A stretch of 64,000 nucleotides of DNA from Burkholderia ambifaria AMMD (GCF_000203915.1 NC_008390.1:1984001-2048000), one strand, 5' to 3'; counted from the stretch's first letter, positions 16,882 through 26,622 are shown. Made by a program: numbers and translations. The notes: a model not told the origin generated them from the sequence alone.

Positions 16882-17512
16882 CGATCGCCTCCGATGCGGT
16901 TCCGCTCGCCGACGCACGCCCCGACGCGGGGCCGGACGGCGGCACCTGCGTGCCGTCCAGCAGCGCGGCAAGCCGGCGCCGGCCGCGCGAGAGCCGCGAC
17001 ATCACCGTGCCCACCGGCACGTCGGCGATCGCCGCGATCTCGCGGTAGCTCAAATCCTCCATCTCGCGCAGCACCAGCACCTCGCGGTATTCGGGCGGCA
17101 GCTTCGCGAGCGCCGCGTTCACGAGCCGCACGTTCTCGCCGCGCAGCAGCTGCGCGAGCGGATCGCCGGGCGCCGGCTGCCAGTCGTCCGGCACCTCCGT
17201 GTCGTCGAGCGTGTCGGGCAGCGCAACCTCGTGCGCGTGGGTGCGGCGCCGCCACTCCGTGTACCAGGTGTGGCGCACGATCGTCAGCAGCCACGGCCGG
17301 GCGTTGTCGCCGCGGCACGAGTCGACGAAGCGCAGCGCGCGCATGCACGCGTCCTGGACGACGTCGTCCGCATCGCCCGGATTGCCGCTCAGCCAGCGGG
17401 CGAGGTTGTACGCGGCGTCGAGATGCGGCAGCACGAGCGCGCGAAACCGCTCGCCGCGCGCGATCGCGTCATCCTCTGCCCGCTCGTCGACCGCCTGTCC
17501 GGCTTGCCCCAC
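16871..17512 (-). CDS. ECF-type RNA polymerase sigma factor
   Basis: This 213-residue sigma-70 family protein has region 2 at about residues 25-92 (YNLARWLSGNPGDADDVVQDACMRAL core) and region 4 at about 130-190, with the helix-turn-helix near LSYREIAAIADVPVGTVMSRLSRGR. It is co-transcribed with the membrane anti-sigma factor, whose release would free it. Target genes are unknown. A possible ECF-like promoter lies just upstream, which would make the pair self-activating. Confidence 0.9.
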   Translation of the reverse strand: MGQAGQAVDERAEDDAIARGERFRALVLPHLDAAYNLARWLSGNPGDADDVVQDACMRALRFVDSCRGDNARPWLLTIVRHTWYTEWRRRTHAHEVALPDTLDDTEVPDDWQPAPGDPLAQLLRGENVRLVNAALAKLPPEYREVLVLREMEDLSYREIAAIADVPVGTVMSRLSRGRRRLAALLDGTQVPPSGPASGRASASGTASEAIDGL

Positions 17513-17605
17513 ATGGCCTCCCTGGTCCCGGCGGCCGAAGCCGCGCCCGTCTTGCGTCCGTTCTCGCGTCCGATGCCCGGACAGACCGGCAGCGCGCGCA
17601 CTCGA

Positions 17606-17638
17606 TCACCTTACCGCCGCTGCATCGAGTTTATTCCC
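17606..17638 (-). promoter_or_regulatory. Candidate ECF-type promoter for the sigma/anti-sigma operon
   Basis: Read on the minus strand, GGGAATAAA is followed about 16 bases later by CGGTAAGG, about 95 bases before the sigma start. GGAATAAA-like -35 elements are typical of ECF promoters. The match is by eye only. Confidence 0.35.
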
Positions 17639-17686
17639 GCATGAAGCCGGTGAAGCGCAGAAAAATGCCCGGACGCGCCGCGCCCG

Positions 17687-18598
17687 TTACGGCGTGCTGC
17701 TCCAGTAGCCGGGCCGCGCATACGCTTCGCGCAGGTAGTCGATGAAGTAGCGCACGCGCGCGGGCACGTAGCGCTGCTGCGGATAGACCGCGAGGATGTC
17801 GTAATCCGGCAGCGCGTATTCGTCGAGCACCGTCTCGAGTTCGCCGGTCTCGAGCTGCGCGGCGATTTCCCAGGTCGAGCGCCAGCCGAGCCCGAGGCTC
17901 TCCGCCACCCACCGATGCAGCAGCTCGCCGTCGTTGCAATCGAGATTGCCGGTCACCCGCATCGTGACGATCTTGCCGTGGCGCTGGAAATACCAGCCGC
18001 GGTTCTGGCCGCCCTGCAGGTTGAATGCCAGACAGTTGTGCTTGAGCAGGTCGTCCAGCGACTTCGGCCGACCGTGGCGACGGAAATACTCGGGCGTGCC
18101 GCACACGACGCGCCGGTTCGACGCGAGCTTCACCGCGACGAAGTTCGGATCGACCGAGCCGCCGATCCGGATCGACAGGTCGTAGCCTTCGCGCACCAGA
18201 TCGACGACGCGATCGGTCAGGTTGAACGACAGCTGCATTTCCGGCTTGTCGACGAGGAAGCCGGGTGCGTGCGGCGCGACGTGCTTGCGGCCGAACGCGG
18301 CCGGCGCGGACACGATCAGGTGCCCGCTGACCGCGCGGCGCCCGGCGGCCAGCTCGTTCTCGGCCTGATCCCATTCGGACAGCAGCCCGCGGCAGCGCTC
18401 GAGGAACGCGGCGCCCTCCTCGCTGACCACCAGCCGCCGCGTCGAGCGGTACATCAGCTTCACGCCGAGGCGTTTCTCGAGCGCGTCGATGCGCCGCCCG
18501 AGCACCACCGGCGACACGCCCTCCTCGAGGGCCGCCGCCGCGAGGCTGCCCGCGTCCGCGACCCGCACGAACGTCTCGATCTGCTTGAAACGATCCAT
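17687..18598 (-). CDS. LysR-family transcriptional regulator
   Basis: This 303-residue protein has an N-terminal winged helix-turn-helix starting MDRFKQIETFVRVADAGSLAAAA and a C-terminal periplasmic-binding-protein-like effector domain. The start at 18598 is supported by AGGAG just upstream and by the family N-terminus; the open frame continues 18 codons further. It is divergent from gcl-hyi-glxR, so it is the likely regulator of that operon, with glyoxylate or a related metabolite as a plausible effector (inference). Confidence 0.9.
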   Translation of the reverse strand: MDRFKQIETFVRVADAGSLAAAALEEGVSPVVLGRRIDALEKRLGVKLMYRSTRRLVVSEEGAAFLERCRGLLSEWDQAENELAAGRRAVSGHLIVSAPAAFGRKHVAPHAPGFLVDKPEMQLSFNLTDRVVDLVREGYDLSIRIGGSVDPNFVAVKLASNRRVVCGTPEYFRRHGRPKSLDDLLKHNCLAFNLQGGQNRGWYFQRHGKIVTMRVTGNLDCNDGELLHRWVAESLGLGWRSTWEIAAQLETGELETVLDEYALPDYDILAVYPQQRYVPARVRYFIDYLREAYARPGYWSSTP

Positions 18599-18687
18599 CT
18601 CCTGTCTCCGTCCCGGCGTCGACGCCGGCGGGAAGCCCCGTCCGGCCGTCATTCCATACTTTTAGTTTCGAAATAAGCGACTTCGGC

Positions 18688-18698
18688 TGATCTTATCA
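18688..18698. promoter_or_regulatory. Candidate LysR operator between regulator and gcl
   Basis: TGAT-CTT-ATCA is an interrupted palindrome of T-N-A type in the 171-base divergent intergenic region. LysR regulators often bind such sites next to their own gene. Confidence 0.3.
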
Positions 18699-18769
18699 AA
18701 CCTTTCCTGCATCCTTAAAGTGTTCCCAACAGAGCGATTCGCAAGATCCACACATTCAAGGAGACATGC

Positions 18770-20545
18770 ATGGCCAAGATGAGAGCCGTCGACGCAGCCG
18801 TACTCGTGCTCGAGAAGGAAGGCATCCAGACCGCGTTCGGCGTGCCGGGCGCAGCGATCAACCCGTTCTATTCCGCGATGCGCAAGTCGGGCGGCATCAG
18901 CCACGTGCTGGCCCGCCACGTCGAAGGTGCTTCGCACATGGCCGAAGGCTTCACGCGTGCCGCGCCCGGCAACATCGGCGTGTGCATCGGCACGTCGGGC
19001 CCCGCCGGCACCGACATGATCACCGGCCTGTACTCCGCATCGGCCGACTCGATTCCGATCCTCGCGATCACGGGCCAGGCACCGCGTGCCCGCCTGTACA
19101 AGGAAGACTTCCAGGCCGTCGACATCGAGTCGATCGCGAAGCCCGTCACCAAGTGGGCCGTCACCGTGCGCGAACCCGCGCTGGTGCCACGCGTGTTCCA
19201 GCAGGCGTTCCACCTGATGCGCTCGGGCCGGCCGGGCCCGGTGCTGGTCGACCTGCCGATCGACGTGCAGCTCGCCGAAATCGAATTCGACATCGACACG
19301 TATGAACCGCTGCCGGTCTACAAGCCCGCGGCGAGCCGCGCGCAGATCGAGAAGGCGCTCGCGATGCTCAACGACGCGGACAAGCCGCTGATCGTGTCGG
19401 GCGGCGGCGTGCTCAACGCGGCGGCCGAAGACTTGCTCGTGCAGTTCGCCGAAACGATCGGCGTGCCGGTGATCCCGACGCTGATGTCGTGGGGCGCGAT
19501 TCCCGACGACCACCCGCTGATGGCCGGCATGGTCGGCCTGCAGACGTCGCACCGCTACGGCAACGCGACGATGCTCGCGTCCGACTTCGTGCTCGGCATC
19601 GGCAACCGCTGGGCGAACCGCCACACCGGCAGCGTCGAGGTTTATACGAAGGGCCGCAAGTTCGTGCACGTCGACATCGAGCCGACGCAGATCGGCCGCG
19701 TGTTCGGCCCGGATCTCGGCATCGTGTCCGACGCGAAGGCCGCGCTCGAGCTGTTCGTCGCGGTGGCGCAGGAATGGAAGGCCGCCGGCAAGCTGAAGGA
19801 TCGCAGCGCGTGGGTGTCCGAGTGCCAGGCGCGCAAGCGCACGCTGCAGCGCAAGACCCACTTCGACAACGTGCCGGTCAAGCCGCAGCGCGTGTACGAA
19901 GAGATGAACAAGGTGTTCGGCCGCGATACGTGCTACGTCAGCACGATCGGCCTGTCGCAGATCGCCGCCGCGCAGTTCCTGCACGTGTTCAAGGCACGCA
20001 ACTGGATCAACTGCGGCCAGGCCGGCCCGCTCGGCTGGACGATCCCCGCCGCGCTCGGCGTGCGCGCGGCCGATCCGACCCGCCCGATCGTCGCGCTGTC
20101 CGGCGACTACGACTTCCAGTTCATGATCGAAGAGCTGGCCGCCGGCGCGCAATTCAAGCTGCCGTACGTGCACGTGGTGGTGAACAACTCGTACCTCGGC
20201 CTGATCCGCCAGGCCCAGCGCGCGTTCGACATGGACTACTGCGTGCAGCTCGCGTTCGACAACGTCAACGCACCGGAGCTGAACGGTTATGGCGTCGATC
20301 ACGTGGCGGTGGCAGAAGGCCTCGGCTGCAAGGCGCTGCGCGTGTCCAAGCCGGAAGAGATCGAGCCGGCGCTGAAGCAGGCGCAGGCGCTCGCGCAGGA
20401 GTTCAGCGTGCCGGTGGTCGTCGAAGTGATCCTCGAGCGCGTGACGAACATTTCGATGGGCACTGAAATCGATGCGATCAACGAGTTCGAGGAACTCGCC
20501 GAGAAGGCCGAGCACGCGCCGACCGCGATCTCGATGCTCGACTGA
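18770..20545 (+). CDS. gcl: Glyoxylate carboligase (tartronate-semialdehyde synthase)
   Basis: This 591-residue ThDP-dependent enzyme condenses two glyoxylates to tartronate semialdehyde and CO2. It has the three acetolactate-synthase-type domains. The residue that is a catalytic Glu in nearly all ThDP enzymes is Val51 here ([10 protein letters not shown]), a hallmark of Gcl that separates it from acetolactate synthase. The ThDP/Mg motif is near [14 protein letters not shown] with [15 protein letters not shown] precedes the ATG at the right distance. First gene of a three-gene operon for glyoxylate and allantoin/glycolate use. Confidence 0.96.
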   Translation: MAKMRAVDAAVLVLEKEGIQTAFGVPGAAINPFYSAMRKSGGISHVLARHVEGASHMAEGFTRAAPGNIGVCIGTSGPAGTDMITGLYSASADSIPILAITGQAPRARLYKEDFQAVDIESIAKPVTKWAVTVREPALVPRVFQQAFHLMRSGRPGPVLVDLPIDVQLAEIEFDIDTYEPLPVYKPAASRAQIEKALAMLNDADKPLIVSGGGVLNAAAEDLLVQFAETIGVPVIPTLMSWGAIPDDHPLMAGMVGLQTSHRYGNATMLASDFVLGIGNRWANRHTGSVEVYTKGRKFVHVDIEPTQIGRVFGPDLGIVSDAKAALELFVAVAQEWKAAGKLKDRSAWVSECQARKRTLQRKTHFDNVPVKPQRVYEEMNKVFGRDTCYVSTIGLSQIAAAQFLHVFKARNWINCGQAGPLGWTIPAALGVRAADPTRPIVALSGDYDFQFMIEELAAGAQFKLPYVHVVVNNSYLGLIRQAQRAFDMDYCVQLAFDNVNAPELNGYGVDHVAVAEGLGCKALRVSKPEEIEPALKQAQALAQEFSVPVVVEVILERVTNISMGTEIDAINEFEELAEKAEHAPTAISMLD

Positions 20546-20589
20546 TCCGCACGCCATTTTTTGACTGACCGACCGAAGAGGCTTAGCTC

Positions 20590-21399
20590 ATGCCGAAGTT
20601 TGCTGCAAACCTGACCATGCTGTTCAACGAAGTGCCGTTCCTCGATCGCTTCAAGGCGGCCGCGGACGCGGGCTTCGACGCCGTCGAGTTCCTGTTCCCG
20701 TATCCGTACGCGAAAGAGGAACTCGCCGAGCGGCTCGAGACGCACCGCCTGCGCCTCGTGCTGCACAACCTGCCCGCCGGCAACTGGGACCAGGGCGAGC
20801 GCGGCATCGCGTGCCTGCCCGATCGCGTCGGTGAATTCCAGGAAGGGGTCGGCCGTGCGATCGAGTATGCGAAGGCGCTGAAGGTGCCGCAGTTGAACTG
20901 CCTCGTCGGCATCCCGTCGGCGAGCACGGCGCGCGACAAGACCTTCGTCACGATCGTCGACAACCTGCGCTTCGCGGCCGATGCGCTCAAGCGCGAAGGC
21001 ATCCGCCTGCTGGTGGAGCCGTGCAACAGCTTCGACATCCCGGGCTTCGCGCTGAACCGCTCATCCGAAGGGCTCGACGTGATCCGCGCGGTCGGCTCGG
21101 ACAACCTGTTCCTGCAGTACGACATCTATCACATGCAGCGCATGGAAGGCGAACTGGCCGCGACCATCGAACGCAACCTCGCGTCGATCGGCCACGTCCA
21201 GCTCGCGGACAACCCGGGCCGCAACGAGCCGGGTACGGGCGAGATCAACTACGCGTTCCTGTTCGCGCTGCTCGACCGGCTCGGCTATGCCGGCTACGTC
21301 GGCTGCGAATACAAGCCCCGCACCACCACGACGGAAGGCCTCGGCTGGCTGCAAAGCGTCGCCGGCTGCGCACCGGGCTCGGCGCGACGCGCCGCCTGA
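20590..21399 (+). CDS. hyi: Hydroxypyruvate isomerase
   Basis: This 269-residue TIM-barrel sugar isomerase (AP endonuclease 2 superfamily) interconverts hydroxypyruvate and tartronate semialdehyde. It begins MPKFAANLTMLFNEVPFLDRF; metal-binding acidic residues lie in LLVEPCNSFDIPG, QYDIYHMQRMEG and the C-terminal GCEYKPR segment. It lies 44 bases after gcl, and its role follows from the gcl-hyi-glxR order. Confidence 0.95.
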   Translation: MPKFAANLTMLFNEVPFLDRFKAAADAGFDAVEFLFPYPYAKEELAERLETHRLRLVLHNLPAGNWDQGERGIACLPDRVGEFQEGVGRAIEYAKALKVPQLNCLVGIPSASTARDKTFVTIVDNLRFAADALKREGIRLLVEPCNSFDIPGFALNRSSEGLDVIRAVGSDNLFLQYDIYHMQRMEGELAATIERNLASIGHVQLADNPGRNEPGTGEINYAFLFALLDRLGYAGYVGCEYKPRTTTTEGLGWLQSVAGCAPGSARRAA

Positions 21400-21440
21400 G
21401 ATCCGCCCTTCCCACCTACGCCCCTATAGGAGACTTTCAC

Positions 21441-22334
21441 ATGGCAACCATCGGATTCATCGGCCTCGGCATCATGGGCGCGCACATGGCGCGCAACCTG
21501 CTCAAGGGCGATCATCAGCTCGTCGTGAACGGTGCGTTCCCGGTGCCGGACGACCTGCGCGCGAGCGCGAAGGTCGTCGCGAACTCGACCGAAGTCGCGC
21601 AGAACGCGGACATCATCATCTCGATGGTGCCGGATACGCCCGACGTGCGTAACGTGCTGTTCGCCGACGACGGCGTCGCGAAGGGCCTGACGGCCGGCAA
21701 GCTCGTGATCGACATGAGTTCGATCTCGCCGCTCGACACGCAGCAATTCGCGAAGCAGATCAATACGCTCGGCTGCGACTACCTCGACGCGCCGGTGTCC
21801 GGCGGCGAAGTCGGCGCCCGCGAAGCGACGCTCACGATCATGGTCGGCGGCCCGGAGCAGGCCTTCGAGCGCGCGAAGCCGCTGTTCGAGAAAATGGGCA
21901 AGAACATCACGCTCGTCGGCGACAACGGCGCGGGCCAGACCTGCAAGGTCGCGAACCAGATCATCGTCGCGCTGAACATCGAGGCGGTCGGCGAAGCGCT
22001 GCTGTTCGCCGCGCGCTCGGGGGCCGATCCGGAGCGCGTGCGCCAGGCGCTGATGGGCGGCTTCGCCGCGTCGCGGATCCTCGAAGTGCATGGCGCGCGC
22101 ATGACGAAGCGCACGTTCGATCCGGGCTTTCGCATCGAGCTGCATCAGAAGGACCTGAACCTCGCGCTCGACGGCGCACGCAAGCTTGGCCTCGCGCTGC
22201 CGCACACGGCGAGCGCGCAGCAACTGTTCAGCGTGTGCGCGTCGCACGGCGGCAAGGCATGGGATCACTCGGCACTCGTGCGTGCGCTCGAGATCATGTC
22301 GAACTTCGAAATCGGCCAGACGCCGGCCGCGTAA
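21441..22334 (+). CDS. glxR: 2-hydroxy-3-oxopropionate (tartronate semialdehyde) reductase
   Basis: This 297-residue beta-hydroxyacid dehydrogenase reduces tartronate semialdehyde to D-glycerate with NAD(P)H. The Rossmann motif GFIGLGIMGAHMARNLL is at the N-terminus, the substrate signature DAPVSGGEVGA near residue 118, and the catalytic Lys in GQTCKVANQI-like residues near 170. ATG at 21441 has AGGAG 12 bases upstream; the open frame entering from within hyi is not used. It completes the glyoxylate-to-glycerate route. Confidence 0.94.
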   Translation: MATIGFIGLGIMGAHMARNLLKGDHQLVVNGAFPVPDDLRASAKVVANSTEVAQNADIIISMVPDTPDVRNVLFADDGVAKGLTAGKLVIDMSSISPLDTQQFAKQINTLGCDYLDAPVSGGEVGAREATLTIMVGGPEQAFERAKPLFEKMGKNITLVGDNGAGQTCKVANQIIVALNIEAVGEALLFAARSGADPERVRQALMGGFAASRILEVHGARMTKRTFDPGFRIELHQKDLNLALDGARKLGLALPHTASAQQLFSVCASHGGKAWDHSALVRALEIMSNFEIGQTPAA

Positions 22335-22834
22335 CGCGGATGTAGCGGATGCAGCGGCGCGCGTTTCGCTACAACGGCGAACGCGCGCGGGCGCAGCGCG
22401 AGTGCAGCGCGGGCGCTGCGCGACGCATACTCGCGATCCGGCCGCGGCCGGTCGTATCGGTGCGCGAACACGCGCGCATCACGGTGGGGCGCCCCGCCGC
22501 GCATCGCTAACCGCGTGCGCGACGGGGCGAAAAACGCCGCTCTGGGCTGAGAGCGGCGTGGTGGGGTCCGCAGCGGCACCCGGCGACGCCGGGGAAGCCT
22601 TGGTCGGTCAGACGTCGTCGTCGGGTGTCCGCCTGTCGGATTTCGCGTATTACATTTCTTTACGTTCAGGCGTGCGATTTTTCATGCAATCGTCGCGATG
22701 AACGCCTACACTTTCGCCACGCCTTTCGAGAAATCCGCCGCGCCTTGCGCTCACTCCGGTGAGCGCGCTCAGCGCGGTGTTTTTTTCGCCACTTCACGGC
22801 GCGTTTTCTTTTCAACCACCTAGGGAGTGCAGCG
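22335..22834. other. 500-base intergenic region glxR to LysM gene, with two hairpins
   Basis: No convincing gene is seen. A perfect 10-bp inverted repeat, ACGCCGCTCT/AGAGCGGCGT (22534-22559), lacks a T tract on the plus strand and has TTTT only on the minus strand. At 22747-22766 GCGCTCAC/GTGAGCGC closes a TCCG loop, and 14 bases later seven T follow (22780-22786), so it could be a terminator or attenuator ahead of the LysM gene. The stretch between the two hairpins is distinctly AT-richer and probably contains a promoter. Confidence 0.5.
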
Positions 22835-23305
22835 ATGGGTCTTCTTTCGTTTATTAAAGAGGCGGGTGAAAAACTGCTGGGTCACGCTGACGCGCAAGCA
22901 GCGGAAGATCCGAATGCGGCGAACCAGACCGCGGCCGATGCGATCAAGAACTACATCAGCACGCAGGGTCTCGATACGTCGAATCTGACCGTCGCGTTCG
23001 ACGGCGCGTCGCGCACCGTCACGCTGTCGGGCAGCGTCGCCGATCTCGACACGAAGGCGAAGGTCAAGGTCGCGGCCGGCAACGTGCAAGGCGTCGCGGG
23101 CGTCAACGACGACGATCTGCAGCCGGACGATCAGGAAGTTCAGTACCATGACGTGAAGCCGGGCGATACGCTGTCGGCGATCGCGAAGGAAGTGTACGGC
23201 GACGCGAACAAGTACCCGGCGATCTTCGAGGCGAACAAGCCGATGCTGTCGAGTCCGGACCGGATCTATCCGGGCCAGAAGCTCGTGATTCCGCCGCAGT
23301 CCTGA
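22835..23305 (+). CDS. lysM: BON-LysM protein, Kbp/YgaU family
   Basis: This 156-residue protein has a BON domain at about residues 25-90 and a LysM domain at about 103-154 (VKPGDTLSAIAKEVYGDANKYPAIFEANK). No signal peptide is evident; the N-terminus MGLLSFIKEAGEKLLG is amphipathic. The E. coli homologue Kbp (YgaU) is a cytoplasmic potassium-binding protein induced by osmotic stress. AGGGAG precedes the start, and a strong bidirectional terminator follows the gene. Confidence 0.92.
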   Translation: MGLLSFIKEAGEKLLGHADAQAAEDPNAANQTAADAIKNYISTQGLDTSNLTVAFDGASRTVTLSGSVADLDTKAKVKVAAGNVQGVAGVNDDDLQPDDQEVQYHDVKPGDTLSAIAKEVYGDANKYPAIFEANKPMLSSPDRIYPGQKLVIPPQS

Positions 23306-23326
23306 GCAATCGCCCAGCACTGACGC

Positions 23327-23357
23327 AAAAAAGGCAGGCCATTGGCCTGCCTTTTTT
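23327..23357. terminator. Bidirectional terminator between LysM gene and asparaginase
   Basis: AAAAAAGGCAGGCC and GGCCTGCCTTTTTT form a perfect 14-bp inverted repeat around ATT, ideal for two convergent genes. Confidence 0.94.
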
Positions 23358-23395
23358 TCATGCGCGCCGCCCGCCGCCCGATCGGCGGCCACCGG

Positions 23396-24418
23396 TCACA
23401 GCGTGTCGAATGCGCGTTGCAGCGCGTCGCGCTCATGAATGCCATTCGCGAGCGCCAACATCAGCAGCACGCGTGCCTTGAACGGGCTCAGCGACCCGGC
23501 GCTCACGAAACCGAGCGCATCGTCGTTCGCCGCGCCGTTGCGCATCACGTGCCCCGAGCCGACCCGCGACGCGCGCACCACCGCGACGCCGGCGTTCACC
23601 GCATCGACGAGCGCCGCCTGCAGCGTCGCATGGATCGACCCGTTGCCGGTGCCCGCGACGACGAGGCCGCGCACGCCGGCCGCGACGAGCGCATCGACGG
23701 CCGTGCGCGTCACGCCCGCATAGCTCGCGACGATTTCGACCGGCGGCCACGCCGCGGCGATCGCCAGTTGCGCATCGCGCGCACGCGTCACGCGGCGCGC
23801 GAATTCGACGCGGCCGTCCTGCACCCAGCCGAGCGCGCCCAGTTCCGGCGACTGGAATGCGTCGACCGCATAGGTGCTCGTCTTCACGACGTCGCGCGCG
23901 CCGTGAATCCGGTTGTTGAACGCGACGAGCACGCCCTGCCCGCGCGCGGCCGGATGGGCGGCGACCGTCACTGCGTTCAGCAGGTTCAGCGGGCCGTCGG
24001 ACGACAGCGCGGTGGCCGGCCGCATCGCGGCCGTCAGCACGACCGGCTTGTCGCCGGTCACGACCAGATGCAGCGCGTACGCGGTTTCCTCGAGCGTGTC
24101 GGTACCGTGGGTGATCACAAGGCCGTCGATCGCCGGATCGGCCATCAGCGCGTCGATGCGCGCGGCAAGCGTATTCCACAGCGGCAGCGCGAGATCCTTG
24201 CTGTCGATGCTGGCGACCTGCTCGGCGGCGATGCGCGCGACCGATGCGAGCGCCGGCACCGCGTCGAGCAGGAAATTGACGCCGAGCGCGCCGGCCTGAT
24301 AGCCGGCCGTGCTGGCGGCGTCCGGCGCGGCGCCGGCGATCGTGCCGCCGGTGGCGAGTACGGCGATGCGCGGCAGCGCCGCCGCCGACGAAGGGGATGC
24401 GGAGTTCGGAGTATTCAT
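23396..24418 (-). CDS. L-asparaginase (glutaminase-asparaginase family)
   Basis: This 340-residue enzyme hydrolyses L-asparagine to aspartate and ammonia. The two catalytic threonine motifs are visible: VLATGGTIAG near residue 20 and ITHGTDTLEETAY near residue 100, with the Lys in LTAAMRPATALSSDG. There is no clear signal peptide, so it is probably cytoplasmic. ATG at 24418 is preferred; 35 codons of open frame lie upstream in the divergent promoter region shared with the PsiF-repeat gene. Confidence 0.92.
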   Translation of the reverse strand: MNTPNSASPSSAAALPRIAVLATGGTIAGAAPDAASTAGYQAGALGVNFLLDAVPALASVARIAAEQVASIDSKDLALPLWNTLAARIDALMADPAIDGLVITHGTDTLEETAYALHLVVTGDKPVVLTAAMRPATALSSDGPLNLLNAVTVAAHPAARGQGVLVAFNNRIHGARDVVKTSTYAVDAFQSPELGALGWVQDGRVEFARRVTRARDAQLAIAAAWPPVEIVASYAGVTRTAVDALVAAGVRGLVVAGTGNGSIHATLQAALVDAVNAGVAVVRASRVGSGHVMRNGAANDDALGFVSAGSLSPFKARVLLMLALANGIHERDALQRAFDTL

Positions 24419-24569
24419 GGCCGCGATTGTAATGGCTCGCGGCCGGCATCCGGCAGGATCCGCGTGTACGGCCGGGGCCGACGCACCCGCGTCATGGTTT
24501 GTCCCGATCACCGGTGCGCGCACGCACCGTCAACGGCTATGCGGCCGGCCGCGTTATACGAATGCCGTT

Positions 24570-24598
24570 TTGGTGTTTTCACATTGATTTGCCATAAT
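24570..24598 (+). promoter_or_regulatory. Candidate sigma-70 promoter of the PsiF-repeat gene
   Basis: TTGGTG and CATAAT are separated by exactly 17 bases, ending 94 bases before the start codon, in an AT-rich island of otherwise GC-rich DNA. Confidence 0.5.
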
Positions 24599-24692
24599 CG
24601 GAGCGCGCGGCGCGATGCGACCCTGTTCCCGTTGCGCCGGGCTTCGTGACGGCGTCGATATAAAGCGCAATTCACCCCATGGGAGTGTCGAA

Positions 24693-24983
24693 ATGAAAAT
24701 TCAATCGCTCGTAGCCGCAGTGCTTCTCGGCGGCATGCTGGCTTCCCCCGCTTTCGCGGCGAACAGCCAGCAGGACAAGATGAAGGCCTGCAACACCCAG
24801 GCCACCGGCAAGACGGGCGACGAACGCAAGGCGTTCATGAAGGAATGCCTGTCGGCCAAGCCCGCGAAGGCAATGACGCAGCAGGAAAAGATGAAGGCCT
24901 GCAACACGCAGGCCACCGGCAAGAAAGGCGACGACCGCAAGGCGTTCATGAAGAGCTGCCTGAGCAGCCAGCCGGCCGCCTGA
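24693..24983 (+). CDS. PsiF-repeat periplasmic protein
   Basis: This 96-residue protein has a Sec signal peptide (cleavage after ASPAFA, near residue 22) and two copies of the PsiF repeat, each reading approximately QxKMKACNTQATGKxGDxRKAFMKxCLS, with two cysteines per repeat. PsiF in E. coli is phosphate-starvation inducible; the biochemical role is unknown. The start is set by the signal peptide and GGGAG upstream. A terminator follows directly. Confidence 0.88.
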   Translation: MKIQSLVAAVLLGGMLASPAFAANSQQDKMKACNTQATGKTGDERKAFMKECLSAKPAKAMTQQEKMKACNTQATGKKGDDRKAFMKSCLSSQPAA

Positions 24984-25005
24984 GTTCCGGCGCTCCCGCA
25001 CGAAT

Positions 25006-25038
25006 GCCGCGCACCGCTTCGGCGGGCGCGGCTTTTTT
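25006..25038 (+). terminator. Terminator after the PsiF-repeat gene
   Basis: GCCGCGC-A-CCGC pairs with GCGG-GCGCGGC around a TTCG tetraloop, followed by six T. Confidence 0.92.
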
Positions 25039-25302
25039 GTTTTCGTTGCACGCGCATCGACGCGCGCGACGCCGCCCGATGCGCCGGCGCACCGTCCGGC
25101 GGCATCGCCACGCCGACGCCGCGATACGTTGCGCCGCCCTCCCGCCCCGCTTTCCGGGCGCGCCGTTCGAATGCCGCCACATGGTGCGGCAATTCGCCGC
25201 GATTTCTTCTATGATGGCTGCAACGCGGCCCACCCAAGTACAAGAAGCGCCATCGGGCCGCCCTCGAGACGGACGCGCACGCCGCGTCAAACGGAGGCAT
25301 GG

Positions 25303-25761
25303 ATGGCATGGAGACAACACCGCTGGTTCCGCCGCTGGCTGATCGTGATCGTGTTCTGGGCCGTGCCCGTCGCGATCGTCGCCGTGCGCGAGATCCGCGA
25401 GGAAATGGCGTACAACAAGGCCGACCTGGAACTCGCGCTGACCACCTGGCAGCTCACCGACGCGCAGCAAGCCGCCGGCGCGGCCGCGAAGTGCCACGGG
25501 GATCCTGATGCGGCGCGGGCGGCCGGCTGCCCGGCTGACGTGCTGAGCGCCAACGCGGCGCGCCAGCAAGCGGCCCGCGACGAATACGTGGTGCGCCGCA
25601 ATACGCTCGCCGGTTATCTGTGGCATGCGTTCGTCGGCTATTGGGTCGTACCGGCCGCGTTCCTGTTCGCCTGCGGGGTCGTGATCGCGCTGATCCGCCG
25701 TGCGCTGCGCCGCCCGCCGATCAAGCCGCCCGCTCCGCCGGCGCCGCCCGTCACGCATTGA
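25303..25761 (+). CDS. Small membrane protein of unknown function
   Basis: This 152-residue protein has two predicted transmembrane helices, at residues 11-28 (WLIVIVFWAVPVAIVAV) and about 106-128, with a soluble segment of about 80 residues between them and a Pro-rich C-terminal tail. Two cysteines in the loop (CHGD and GCPAD) could form a disulfide if periplasmic. I do not recognise the family. The start at 25303 follows ACGGAGG; an overlapping out-of-frame ATG lies at 25299. Confidence 0.7.
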   Translation: MAWRQHRWFRRWLIVIVFWAVPVAIVAVREIREEMAYNKADLELALTTWQLTDAQQAAGAAAKCHGDPDAARAAGCPADVLSANAARQQAARDEYVVRRNTLAGYLWHAFVGYWVVPAAFLFACGVVIALIRRALRRPPIKPPAPPAPPVTH

Positions 25762-25992
25762 CGCGCAGCTTATCCTTTCCTTTTTCCGCTAACCGCCTGC
25801 CACCCTTCGGGCGTGCGATGCGTCGCCCCACGCGCGCCGCGCCGTCCGTTGGCGCGCCGCGACATCCCCGGACGATTTGACGCTTTTTCACATCGCAATG
25901 AAAAGAGGCTGTAATCCACTGTGATATAACTGCCGACGTGATCCGCTCCCTGAGCGAGACTCACTCCGAACGTCATCCGATGGAGAATAACG

Positions 25993-26580
25993 ATGCAAAA
26001 ACGGAATCTTGTGCTGAAAGCTGCCGCTGCGCTCATCGTCGGTAGCCTCGCGCTCACCGGTTGCACCACCACCCCGGACAAGCCGGACAACGCCGCGACC
26101 AACGCGTCGAAGCGTCAAGCGATCGACTCGAGCGTCGACGCCACGCTGTCGCGCATGTATTCCACGGTCAAGGGTTCGCGTGAGCTCGTCGCGAAGTCGC
26201 GCGGCGTGCTGGTGTTCCCGAACGTGCTGCAGGCCGGCCTGATCGTCGGCGGCCAGTCCGGCAACGGCGCGCTGCGCGTCGGCGGCAGCACGGTCGGCTA
26301 CTACAACACGTCGTCGCTGTCGGTCGGCCTGCAGGCCGGTGCGCAGTCGAAGGCGATCGTGTTCCTGTTCATGACGCAGGAAGCGCTCGACGAATTCCGC
26401 GGCTCGGACGGCTGGGCAGCCGGCGCCGGCGCGTCGGTCGCGCTGGTGAAGATGGGCGCGAACGGCGCGGTCGATTCCAACACGGCCACCGCACCGGTCC
26501 AGGTCATCGTGCTCACGAACGCGGGCCTGATGGGCGACGTGTCGATCAACGGCACGAAGGTCACGAAGCTCAAGATCTGA
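25993..26580 (+). CDS. YSC84-like domain lipoprotein
   Basis: This 195-residue protein has a lipoprotein signal peptide with lipobox LTGC (Cys24) and a C-terminal YSC84/SYLF-type lipid-binding domain, recognised by SRGVLVFPNVLQAGLIVGGQSGNGAL and the later WAAGAGASVAL segment. It is probably anchored in the outer membrane. Similar Burkholderia proteins are described as stress-induced or surface lipoproteins; its substrate is not known. It is monocistronic with its own terminator. Confidence 0.85.
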   Translation: MQKRNLVLKAAAALIVGSLALTGCTTTPDKPDNAATNASKRQAIDSSVDATLSRMYSTVKGSRELVAKSRGVLVFPNVLQAGLIVGGQSGNGALRVGGSTVGYYNTSSLSVGLQAGAQSKAIVFLFMTQEALDEFRGSDGWAAGAGASVALVKMGANGAVDSNTATAPVQVIVLTNAGLMGDVSINGTKVTKLKI

Positions 26581-26622
26581 CGCTGACGCCATGACCGTGC
26601 ACAGCGTGCGCGGGCCATGCGC

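Noticed and set aside
18662..20557. 631-residue minus-strand ORF opposite gcl
   Set aside because: Exact shadow of gcl with His/Arg/Asp/Leu-rich product.
22265..22579. 104-residue minus-strand ORF after glxR
   Set aside because: Arg/Ala/Pro-rich, overlaps glxR, no ribosome site; the region is treated as intergenic.
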